Origin: an uncultured Clostridia bacterium
Lineage (GTDB): Bacteria; Bacillota; Clostridia; Lachnospirales; CAG-274
DNA: 8,910 nucleotides
Direction: 5' to 3'
NCBI GenBank assembly: GCA_947629215.1
Contig: CANRCU010000078.1
Coordinates: 1 to 8,910 of the forward strand
In this document: piece by piece, positions 1-7,324 of the stretch
Numbering within the stretch: the first letter of the stretch is position 1
Layout of the letters: each line of letters starts with the position of its first letter
The notes under the pieces: generated by a model
Databases searched by the model: none
Seen by the model: the letters and a program-made list of their open reading frames with translations, nothing else
Told to the model about the DNA's origin: nothing
Program-made: the position numbers and the translations under genes

Positions 1-484
1 AATTGCCGAAAAATCCGTGAAGCAGAATGACAATGCGTTGTACGAAAAAATAAAAACAGATATAGTCAGCGGACAGGAAGCGATAATTGCGGCTATAAAT
101 GAGGCTTTTAAGTCTGTTCGGGGCGAGATTGCAAACGCCCATAAAACGCCCGTACAGAGCGTCCCGCAAAACGAAAATAATGCCGATTTGGAGCGCAGAT
201 TGTCCGAGGCAAAAGCCGAAAACGAGGAACTTAAAAGCAAAGTTGCCGAGCTTGACGAAAAACTCACTGACGCTTTTGCTACAAACCGCCATGCGGCGTC
301 GTTTGAGGCGGAGAGAATCCGTTCAGATCTAAAAAGGGAGTTTACATTTTTGTATGAAGACTGGCTTGAATACGAATCTTCGACTGACAGCGCGGATAAT
401 TGTATGACATTGAAAGCTATTATAAAAAAGATTTTCCGCGCACTTGAAAGGAACGGAATAAATTTTAAGGGGAATAACAAATGA
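1..484 (+). CDS. Coiled-coil protein with GrpE-like C-terminus (5' end missing)
   Basis: The reading frame is open to the left edge (first whole codon at base 2), so the gene very probably begins outside the window. A GTG at 17 is the first possible internal start, but no Shine-Dalgarno sequence precedes it. Counting from that GTG, residues 1-45 form an amphipathic helix-rich segment, 46-56 a Pro/Asn/Gln linker, and 57-112 a charged coiled coil with leucine spacing. In the stretch at about 90-108, R91, A94, F96, R100, R102 and D104 match the spacing of the GrpE long-helix pattern (R-x2-A-x-F-E-x3-R-x-R). The end, around 131-150, resembles the GrpE segment that closes with L-x3-G-[IV]. The protein stops where the GrpE beta domain would begin, so that domain is absent. 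It overlaps the Hsp70-like gene by four bases (ATGA), which fits a role as nucleotide-exchange or adaptor partner of that ATPase. The GrpE relationship is inferred from pattern only; a generic coiled-coil protein is the alternative. Confidence 0.75.
   Translation, partial: IAEKSVKQNDNALYEKIKTDIVSGQEAIIAAINEAFKSVRGEIANAHKTPVQSVPQNENNADLERRLSEAKAENEELKSKVAELDEKLTDAFATNRHAASFEAERIRSDLKREFTFLYEDWLEYESSTDSADNCMTLKAIIKKIFRALERNGINFKGNNK
467..472 (+). promoter_or_regulatory. Ribosome binding site of the Hsp70-like gene
   Basis: AAGGGG lies 8 nt before the ATG at 481, inside the last codons of the upstream gene. It supports that ATG and re-initiation or coupled translation across the ATGA overlap. 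Confidence 0.7.
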
Positions 485-1926
485 AAAACGGGACATATTA
501 CGGCATTGATTTCGGTACGACAAACACTTCCGTTTACAGGTTGAAATACGAGCAGGGGAGGGGCTTTACTGAAGTACAATTCGGCAATGACGGTAAGCCG
601 TTCAGCTCCTGTATTGCAATATCGAAAACAGTTGGAAATGATTTCAAATTCGGGCGCGAGGTCAAGGAGAAAATTAACGAGTATGCCGACAATTATAAAA
701 TTGTCACGTCGTTCAAATCGCTTTTGGGAACCGATAACGAGGTCGTTGTAAACAATGCAAGGTACAGCGGAAAATATTTGGCATATCTTTTTTTGAAGTA
801 TGTTAAATCTGTTGTGGAAGAAACAAATGCGGGCGAGATTAGCCCCGATTTTAACGAGGCGGTTTTCTCCATTCCCGTTGATTTTTCAGCGCAGGCAAGG
901 AAAGATTTGCTTGAAGCCGCAGAGTGCGCAGGAATTGCGGTTAAAGGCTTCGTAAGCGAGCCTTCCGCGGCGTATATTTCCAAGGCGATGGATATAAAGG
1001 CTTGTTCGAAGGTAATGGTTATCGACTTTGGCGGCGGTACGCTTGATTTAAGCATTTTAAATCTTAAAGATAACAGAGTGTATGAGCAGGCGGTTTACGG
1101 CATAAAATTCGGCGGCGACGACATTGATAAAGAGCTTGCCCTGAGACTGATGCCGAAAATTTACCCCGATGTGTCATTAGACGAGCTTGACTCCCGCGCA
1201 AAAGACAGGTTTATGAATGAAGTCGAACGCATGAAAATCGAATTTTCACTGTACGATGATTACACCATAACTTTAGGAAAGAATAGCGTTGAAATAGATT
1301 TCGACACGTTCTCGGGAATTATTTCTCCGATGATTTCTGAAAATGTGAAGAACGCGATTTTTAAAATAATGGAGATGGCGAATTGCCATCCGGAAAGCAT
1401 CGACGCTGTTATTCTCGCGGGCGGTTCAAGCGGATTAAGACCGTTTGCCGACATTATTCTGTCGCTGTTCGACGAGGATAAAATAATTTTCGACAGCGAG
1501 GGCGGCAGGTATCAGTGGATGGTTGCAAAGGGCGCGGCTATAACTTCTGCGATTGACTGCGAGTACAGGCTTTGCGACGATTTTTGTATTTTGCTTTCCG
1601 ACGGCGAGACTTATCCGATTTTGAAAAAGGATATAAATAAAGTCGGCGATGAAAGCGGAGTTATTTCGTTTTCTCTGACAACCGATTCCTATGACGCGCA
1701 TTTTATTTTTACAGATTCTGCGGGGAAAAACCGCTATGGCATTGTATCTGTCAAGGCGAAAGGTTTTGTCGACGAAAAGTTTGATTTGTCGGTAAAAATC
1801 TGCAAAGACCAGATAGCGACAGTTACCGTTAAAAATGCCTATATGGGCGAAGATTATCGGGAAACGCGCGAAATAAACAAGCTTAGGTTTTATTATGATC
1901 TGAAAGATGTTGAGGAATTATTATGA
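481..1926 (+). CDS. Hsp70/DnaK-family ATPase with short substrate-binding part
   Basis: A 481-residue cytoplasmic Hsp70-family protein with no signal peptide or membrane segment. The actin-fold nucleotide-binding domain is complete: phosphate-1 motif D10-FGTTN (8-16), the catalytic-lysine region FKSLLG (K79, like DnaK K70), IPVDF (131-135) with R140 at the place of DnaK R151, EPSAAY (E160, like DnaK E171), phosphate-2 motif D182-FGGGT187, GGDDID (211-216), adenosine motif AGGSSG (313-318) and KGAA (350-353). ATP hydrolysis and interdomain signalling residues are therefore kept. Residues ~360-481 look like a degenerate substrate-binding beta domain: the DnaK VLLLD linker is not recognisable, and the alpha-helical lid and C-terminal tail are missing (DnaK is about 640 residues). 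The ATG start is supported by its Shine-Dalgarno site. It sits between a GrpE-like gene and a helicase gene with ATGA overlaps on both sides, so it probably remodels or gates the encoded helicase/DISARM proteins. It is not the housekeeping DnaK: it is too short and there is no dnaJ beside it. Confidence 0.93.
   Translation: MKNGTYYGIDFGTTNTSVYRLKYEQGRGFTEVQFGNDGKPFSSCIAISKTVGNDFKFGREVKEKINEYADNYKIVTSFKSLLGTDNEVVVNNARYSGKYLAYLFLKYVKSVVEETNAGEISPDFNEAVFSIPVDFSAQARKDLLEAAECAGIAVKGFVSEPSAAYISKAMDIKACSKVMVIDFGGGTLDLSILNLKDNRVYEQAVYGIKFGGDDIDKELALRLMPKIYPDVSLDELDSRAKDRFMNEVERMKIEFSLYDDYTITLGKNSVEIDFDTFSGIISPMISENVKNAIFKIMEMANCHPESIDAVILAGGSSGLRPFADIILSLFDEDKIIFDSEGGRYQWMVAKGAAITSAIDCEYRLCDDFCILLSDGETYPILKKDINKVGDESGVISFSLTTDSYDAHFIFTDSAGKNRYGIVSVKAKGFVDEKFDLSVKICKDQIATVTVKNAYMGEDYRETREINKLRFYYDLKDVEELL
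1912..1916 (+). promoter_or_regulatory. Ribosome binding site of the SF1 helicase gene
   Basis: GAGGA stands 6-7 nt before the ATG at 1923, within the final codons of the Hsp70-like gene. It fixes the start that creates the ATGA overlap. Confidence 0.7.
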
Positions 1927-4193
1927 CAAAGTCTAATATTTGTATTGCTTCAAACATTTACATAAGAAGCGATTCCAACATAAGAAGGGATAAAAAATAC
2001 ACCGAGAAAATTACCGGCGCAAAACGGCTTAAAGAAATCCGCGAGAGTTTTACAGGATTTAACACCATTCCTTTTACGGAAATTCAAGAAAAAATCGTGT
2101 CGGAAAGCCAACATTGCGCATACGCAAAAAGCGGAGAAATGTCGTTTGGAGCGGTAATGAAGGACGGCGTTCTGCGCTGGGAAAACAGGTGCGAATATAC
2201 GAAATGCCCCGGGATAGGCGGCTGTACACCGCGCGTTATCCCCCGCGAAACTGTTTCCGAGGACAAAACCGAGGAGAAAGAGAGTTTACAGAAGTTTATC
2301 GAGTCGCTCGGCAATTTTGAAAAAAAGAGAAAGGCAACAGAGCCTGAAGAAATCACCGAGGAATATCCCGCGCCCGCTGAGGAGACCGCTGAGGAAATCC
2401 AAAAATTCAGCAAAGAGTATATTGAAATAACCGAACCCGACCGTATTATAACCGCGCCGATCGACTCGCATATTATTTTGAATTCCGGACCCGGAACGGG
2501 GAAGACCTATACGATTATTCAGCGGCTGATTTATATTCTTGCAAACAATCTTTGTCCTGCAGAGGAGATATATATTTTGTGTTACACTCGTTCGGCAAAG
2601 CAAATTGTTGAAAGCAAGATTGACAGCGCGGTAAAAGAAGGAACTATCCCGCCTTCCGCAAAAAATATTTGCGTGATGACTTTTGATTCATATGCAACAT
2701 ATTTTCTTATGGCAATGAGGGAGCAGGGCGTAATTTCGGAGAATTTTGAAAATTACGACTATAACGGCCGTATAAAACTGTTTAACAAGTACATAACAGC
2801 TGAGGATTTTGAGAGCATAAGCTATTTTGTTGTTGATGAAATTCAGGACCTTGTAAACGATCGCGCAGAAATGGTCCTTAAAATTCTTGCGAACCTTAAA
2901 TGCGGGTATTTGCTTGCGGGAGACCGCTGTCAGTCAATCTATGATTTCGAGGCTGAAAAAGACGTAACGCTTGATTCCGTGGAATTTTACAAGCGTTTCG
3001 AGGAACAGTCCCCCGAAGATATGCAGCGGTATGAAATTACCGCCAACAGAAGGCAAACCACCGAGCTTGCCGAAGAAGCTTCAAAAATGCGCAGAGTGCT
3101 GTTAAACGAAAGTTTTGCCGAGCAGAATAAGTATGCCAAAAGCGTAATGGAAAAATATCTCGGTGAAACAAAAATTGAAGATTATATTAAATCAATGACT
3201 GCTCCGACAGTTTCCACGGCAATTCTCTGCCGATATAACAGCGAAGCGGAATATATCAGCGGGTTGTTGTGCAAAAGGAAAATCGCTCACGTTCTGAACA
3301 GGGGCGTAAACAGTGTTAGACCGCTTCCGCGTTGGATTGCAGACGTTTTTTGGGATTACTGCCGCGACACAATAAGCAAAAATGTATTTGCCGAGAGATT
3401 GAAGTTCCGCACCGATAAACGGAATCCCGAAGAACTTTGGGAAATTTTGTGTGCGCTATCAAAATCGCAGGATAAAGTTACGATAAATATTCCCGATTTG
3501 ATTTCGGCATTTTCCAACCCGAATGATATTTCCAACGAGTTTTACGATGAATTGCCTAAACTTTCGGTATCGACAATTCATAAGGCAAAAGGCAGCGAGT
3601 TTGACGAAGTGATTCTTGTCCATTCGGATTTAAAGATTTCCGAAGAAAGCGCAGAGGAAGCGAGAGTGCGGTATGTTGCGCTTACTCGTCCAAGGATAAG
3701 TTTTACTGCAAGGAAAAAAATCAATATTTATTTTCAGAAACTTAAGTCGAAGCGCCAGCAGGTGCGATTGATTCAAATAGACAATTACCATAAAGCTGTC
3801 GGTATTGTCGCCGGGCTTTCGGGAGATATTGACAGCCGTTCTTTTGTAACCGGGGATTTTGACGCGGTGCTTGATTTGCAGGAGTATATTGCTTGCAATG
3901 TCAAGTTGTACGACAAACTCACTGCCGAGCGTTCTCCTGTGAACGGGAATTATGAATTATTCCACGAGGGACGAAAAATAGGCTGTCTTTCAAGACAGAT
4001 GAAGGCGGATATTTTATCGAATGCAAGCTCGTCAAGACCTCCCGTCCGTCTGGAAAACCTTTATGTAAGCGGTGTTACAGCTGAAATTTTGAAACAATTC
4101 GGCGAAAATATTCCGACAGAATATCAAAAGTCGAAAATTTGCTTTGGCGTTCAAGTAACGGGACTTGCTAAACTTAAATTTGAAAAGAAGTGA
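1923..4193 (+). CDS. UvrD/Rep-like superfamily 1 DNA helicase with Cys-containing N-terminal extension
   Basis: A 756-residue protein. All core SF1 helicase motifs are present: Walker A GPGTGKT (189-195), motif Ia around YTRSAKQ (221-227), motif Ib TFDSYA (253-258), Walker B VVDEIQD (303-309), motif III AGDRCQSIY (332-340), motif IV ANRRQT (374-379), motif V STIHKAKGSEFDEV (550-563) and motif VI RYVALTRPR (583-591, probable arginine finger R589). This is the UvrD/Rep/PcrA type, expected to translocate 3'-5' on single-stranded DNA using ATP. It differs from UvrD in having ~185 residues before the Walker motif. That part contains H64, C65, C90, C95 and C101 (a possible metal site) and then an acidic, Glu-rich linker (about 111-170). 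Residues ~600-756 follow the helicase core and match no domain I recognise; no nuclease motif is evident there. The gene overlaps the Hsp70-like gene by ATGA and ends 4 nt before drmA. In the cluster it likely supplies a second DNA motor, possibly controlled by the Hsp70-like ATPase. Family assignment is firm; the role is inferred. Confidence 0.91.
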   Translation: MTKSNICIASNIYIRSDSNIRRDKKYTEKITGAKRLKEIRESFTGFNTIPFTEIQEKIVSESQHCAYAKSGEMSFGAVMKDGVLRWENRCEYTKCPGIGGCTPRVIPRETVSEDKTEEKESLQKFIESLGNFEKKRKATEPEEITEEYPAPAEETAEEIQKFSKEYIEITEPDRIITAPIDSHIILNSGPGTGKTYTIIQRLIYILANNLCPAEEIYILCYTRSAKQIVESKIDSAVKEGTIPPSAKNICVMTFDSYATYFLMAMREQGVISENFENYDYNGRIKLFNKYITAEDFESISYFVVDEIQDLVNDRAEMVLKILANLKCGYLLAGDRCQSIYDFEAEKDVTLDSVEFYKRFEEQSPEDMQRYEITANRRQTTELAEEASKMRRVLLNESFAEQNKYAKSVMEKYLGETKIEDYIKSMTAPTVSTAILCRYNSEAEYISGLLCKRKIAHVLNRGVNSVRPLPRWIADVFWDYCRDTISKNVFAERLKFRTDKRNPEELWEILCALSKSQDKVTINIPDLISAFSNPNDISNEFYDELPKLSVSTIHKAKGSEFDEVILVHSDLKISEESAEEARVRYVALTRPRISFTARKKINIYFQKLKSKRQQVRLIQIDNYHKAVGIVAGLSGDIDSRSFVTGDFDAVLDLQEYIACNVKLYDKLTAERSPVNGNYELFHEGRKIGCLSRQMKADILSNASSSRPPVRLENLYVSGVTAEILKQFGENIPTEYQKSKICFGVQVTGLAKLKFEKK
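4186..4190 (+). promoter_or_regulatory. Weak ribosome binding site favouring the drmA ATG at 4198
   Basis: AGAAG lies 7 nt before the ATG at 4198, just ahead of the upstream stop codon (4191-4193). The alternative in-frame TTG at 4165 has no comparable site, so the ATG is preferred. Translation may depend on ribosomes finishing the helicase gene. Confidence 0.5.
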
Positions 4194-4197
4194 TAAT

Positions 4198-7100
4198 ATG
4201 CCGCATTTTTCCGATTTTTACGATGCAATAGATGATATTGCAAACCACCTCAGAACGGATTTTATCGGTCCGATTGACGAGAATGAAATCTTGGAAATGG
4301 AAGACCCGCAAAGCCGATATTCGGTTGGAATCCTTTGGGCGCAGCCTAAAAACAAAGGCTCAGAAACCGATGTCAGCAGAACTTTTGAAGAGATGTTTGA
4401 GGACGAATCCGAGGGCAGCGAAGAACCTAAAAATGCAAGCGTTTTCAGACCGTCGTCTATGGGTGTGTCGTTTGCTGTGCAGACAGAAGACAGGCTGGAT
4501 ATTGAGTTTAATTATGCCGTGTATCATCATTTTGAAAAGGTGATTACAGACAACGGCAGGGAGGTAAACAGGCATTATTACAAAAGAGAGCCCAAATGCT
4601 TTAAAACATCCGTTTTAGTTCCGAAAAAGGCGGGTCATATTACCGCTCAAAGCGAGGATATTACTTTTTATCTTCACGTCAGGAAAATTTACGGCAACAG
4701 TGCGCTTGCAACGGCTTCGGTTGTAAATTTACACAGAGCGGGGAACGGATTTGCAGAAAGCAACGAAGGCGCATTGTTTCAGTGCAGGTTGTCAGTTAAG
4801 AGCAGCCGCGGCTTTTTGCCTGTTTTCGGGAGCAGTTCGCATAAATCATTTGAAGACGAAAAGAACGAAATGCTCTACGATTCTGTAAAAAATTATTCCT
4901 ACGGTCATGGCTGTTCGTCAATTCACACAGAGCGCGGCGGCGTTATAACCGAAGTGAAAAGCGAGTTTATCCCGAAGTACAGAATGTTTCAGATGATGCC
5001 GAGATTGCTGCCGAATTCCGAATATCTTTTTATGAATTACTGGAGCAATGCGGACAGAAACGACGCTTTGCGGCGGCTTGATTTATTTATCGGGCAATAC
5101 GAGGAGTGGTTTGAACGGTTAAAGCAAAATGACGTGCTTACAGCGAAATATCCGAAAGCTGCCGCCGACTCGTTTGAAAAAATTAAACAGTGCATAAACA
5201 GGCTTTGTGCGGGCGTGGAGTTGTTAAGGAAGAATGACATTGCTTGGAAAGCGTTTATTTATATGAACAAGGCAATGCTTTTACAGCGCGTTAAAACCAA
5301 GCATTGTCCGCCCGATACGGTAAGCTGGTATCCGTTTCAAATGGCTTATATTTTGCAAATTATTCCCGATATTGCAGACGACAATTCCCCGTTTCACGAT
5401 GACGTTGACCTTTTGTGGTTTCCGACAGGCGGCGGTAAAACAGAGGCGTATCTCGGTCTTTCTGCATTTTCGATTTTTTACAGAAGACTGTGCGGCGGGG
5501 ACGGCATAAACGGCGTGACAATCATTATGCGATACACCTTGCGTCTTCTTACGCTTCAGCAGTTTGAAAGAGCGACAGCCCTTGTGTGCGCTTGCGAGCA
5601 TATGCGAAAGAAGTACAAAATCCCCGGTGATGAAATCTCCATAGGCTTGTGGATAGGCTCCGGAATGACGCCTAATCATCTGCAGGACGCCGCCGAAACG
5701 CTTAAGAAATTCCGCGCGGATTCCACGGCTGTGATTTTCGAAGCAAATCCCATGCAGGTCGTTAAATGCCCTTGGTGCGGGGCGGAAATCGGCGTTGGCG
5801 GGTATGAAATAACGGGCGGCGGAATGAATATTTCCTGCTGTAATAATCCCGGCTGCGAATTTCACAGCCATTTGCCGATTTATGTGGTTGACGACGATAT
5901 TTACCGCGTTGCGCCAACTTTTGTTTTAAGTACGGTTGATAAATTTGCAAGAATAACCTGGGAGGAAAAAGCGGGGAATTTGTTTGGAGCAAACGGCTGC
6001 AAACCGCCCGAGCTTATAATTCAGGACGAGCTTCATTTGATTTCCGGACCTCTCGGCTCAATCACGGGAATTTACGAAACAGCGGTTGAAAATATCTGCA
6101 GACACTATGGAAAAGCACCTAAAATAATCGCTTCAACCGCAACTGTAAAAAATGCCGACAATCAAATAAAGATACTCTATAACAGGAATATGATTCAGTT
6201 CCCTCCGAGCGGATTGTCGCACGCGGATTCGTTTTTTGCCGTGGAAGCCGACGAGTCAAAGCGTCCCGCAAGAACCTATCTCGGCGTGTGCTCAATAGGC
6301 TCGGGAACGTCGGAAATGCTTATAAAAATTTTCGCCCTGCTGACATTTATGAAACATTTGTACAGGCTCAATGGCAAGCCCGCAGAAGTTGTCGACCAGT
6401 TTTATACATATGTAGGATATTTCAATTCGCTGAAAGAACTCGGCTCAAATTCAATTATCGTTTCGGACCGTATGAACGCCGAGATAAAATATCTTGTAAA
6501 TTACAAGTTCAAAAAAGAAGCCGAAAGCGTCAATATGAAGGTGGATTGTGCAAATGCCGATATTCCGTCATATTTCAAAAATAACGAGCTTACAAGCCGA
6601 AATTCCGCAAAGGAAATAAAGGCGGTGCTCGAGCGGCTTTCCAACAAATTCACCGATGACGATTGCTTTGATTATGTCATGGCGTCAAATATGCTGTCTG
6701 TGGGCATAGATATTGACAGGTTAGGGGTTATGTGCGTTTACGGACAGCCGAAATCCAATTCGGAATACATTCAGGCAACAAGCCGCGTCGGAAGAACTAA
6801 TCCCGGTTTTGTTATCCCCGTTTACAACGGTATGCGGGCAAGAGACAAATCCTATTACGAGCAGTTTTGCTATTATCACAGCACATTTTATAAATACGTT
6901 GAAGCGTCAAGCGTTACCTCATATTCTCCGCGGGCGATAGAAAAGGCTTTGCACTGCGCTATGATGGCTGTTGTAAGGCATACTGTTCCCAAATACAATT
7001 CAAACGACAGCGCACGTATATTTACAAGAAGCGACAGCGACGTAGAGCGCGTTAAACAAAGCATATTAAACCGCGTCCGCGCGGTTGAACCCCGTAACGC

Positions 7101-7314
7101 AGGTTATGCGGAGGAGTGGCTTGATTATTATTTAGATTGCTGGGAGGCTCTTGCAAAAAGCCTGCCGAATACGCTGGTTTTTTCGGATTATCGCAATGAA
7201 GATAATGCATTGTTCCGCAGCGCCGATAATCAAATCGGTTCGGACATACCGACAATATTGAATTCCGTGAGAAATGTTGAAGCGACAGCGAATGTTTATT
7301 TTGTAAAGAGATAG
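4198..7314 (+). CDS. drmA: DrmA-like DISARM superfamily 2 helicase
   Basis: A 1038-residue protein of the size expected for DrmA. The N-terminus carries a DrmA-type signature: L18-x2-D21-x2-G24-P25, then a conserved P37/RY41 and GIL (44-46). The SF2 helicase core has Walker A PTGGGKTE (409-416), the DExH box D610-ELH613, motif III STAT (646-649), motif V around SVGIDIDR (834-841) and motif VI QATSRVGRT (859-867). Between Walker A and the DExH box there is an inserted zinc-ribbon-like module with C524, C527, C547/C548, C553 and H556. In characterised DISARM, DrmA pairs with DrmB; the complex binds DNA, prefers ends with a 5' single-stranded overhang, and acts against phage DNA. The DrmB-type gene follows at once, 10 nt downstream, which strongly supports the pairing. 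The start at ATG 4198 is preferred over TTG 4165 because of spacing and the ribosome site. No nuclease or methylase motif is visible. DruE of Druantia is an alternative relative, but that family carries DUF1998 fused to the helicase, whereas here it is a separate gene. Confidence 0.88.
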   Translation: MPHFSDFYDAIDDIANHLRTDFIGPIDENEILEMEDPQSRYSVGILWAQPKNKGSETDVSRTFEEMFEDESEGSEEPKNASVFRPSSMGVSFAVQTEDRLDIEFNYAVYHHFEKVITDNGREVNRHYYKREPKCFKTSVLVPKKAGHITAQSEDITFYLHVRKIYGNSALATASVVNLHRAGNGFAESNEGALFQCRLSVKSSRGFLPVFGSSSHKSFEDEKNEMLYDSVKNYSYGHGCSSIHTERGGVITEVKSEFIPKYRMFQMMPRLLPNSEYLFMNYWSNADRNDALRRLDLFIGQYEEWFERLKQNDVLTAKYPKAAADSFEKIKQCINRLCAGVELLRKNDIAWKAFIYMNKAMLLQRVKTKHCPPDTVSWYPFQMAYILQIIPDIADDNSPFHDDVDLLWFPTGGGKTEAYLGLSAFSIFYRRLCGGDGINGVTIIMRYTLRLLTLQQFERATALVCACEHMRKKYKIPGDEISIGLWIGSGMTPNHLQDAAETLKKFRADSTAVIFEANPMQVVKCPWCGAEIGVGGYEITGGGMNISCCNNPGCEFHSHLPIYVVDDDIYRVAPTFVLSTVDKFARITWEEKAGNLFGANGCKPPELIIQDELHLISGPLGSITGIYETAVENICRHYGKAPKIIASTATVKNADNQIKILYNRNMIQFPPSGLSHADSFFAVEADESKRPARTYLGVCSIGSGTSEMLIKIFALLTFMKHLYRLNGKPAEVVDQFYTYVGYFNSLKELGSNSIIVSDRMNAEIKYLVNYKFKKEAESVNMKVDCANADIPSYFKNNELTSRNSAKEIKAVLERLSNKFTDDDCFDYVMASNMLSVGIDIDRLGVMCVYGQPKSNSEYIQATSRVGRTNPGFVIPVYNGMRARDKSYYEQFCYYHSTFYKYVEASSVTSYSPRAIEKALHCAMMAVVRHTVPKYNSNDSARIFTRSDSDVERVKQSILNRVRAVEPRNAGYAEEWLDYYLDCWEALAKSLPNTLVFSDYRNEDNALFRSADNQIGSDIPTILNSVRNVEATANVYFVKR

Positions 7315-7320
7315 GGGGAG
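7313..7320 (+). promoter_or_regulatory. Strong ribosome binding site of drmB
   Basis: AGGGGGAG starts within the drmA stop codon and ends 4 nt before the ATG at 7325. It is the most purine-rich site in the cluster and settles the drmB start, suggesting DrmB can be translated efficiently on its own. Confidence 0.7.
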
Positions 7321-7324
7321 AAGA

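Noticed and set aside
17..19. GTG as the true start of the first gene
   Set aside because: No Shine-Dalgarno sequence precedes it and the frame is open to the window edge, so the gene more likely begins further left. It cannot be excluded.
693..1055. 120-codon minus-strand open frame inside the Hsp70-like gene
   Set aside because: It mirrors the conserved nucleotide-binding domain and has no independent support.
481..1926. ParM/MreB-type plasmid segregation or cytoskeletal actin homologue
   Set aside because: The EPSAAY, IPVDF, GGDDID and KGAA motifs and a trailing beta-rich segment point to Hsp70 rather than ParM or MreB.
4165..4197. In-frame TTG start 33 nt upstream of the drmA ATG
   Set aside because: It lies inside the helicase gene with no ribosome binding site. 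ATG 4198 has AGAAG at proper spacing, and the family signature begins soon after it.
5281..5871. 196-codon open frame on the minus strand inside drmA
   Set aside because: It is antisense to a well-supported helicase core, matches no family I recognise, and is a by-product of codon bias.
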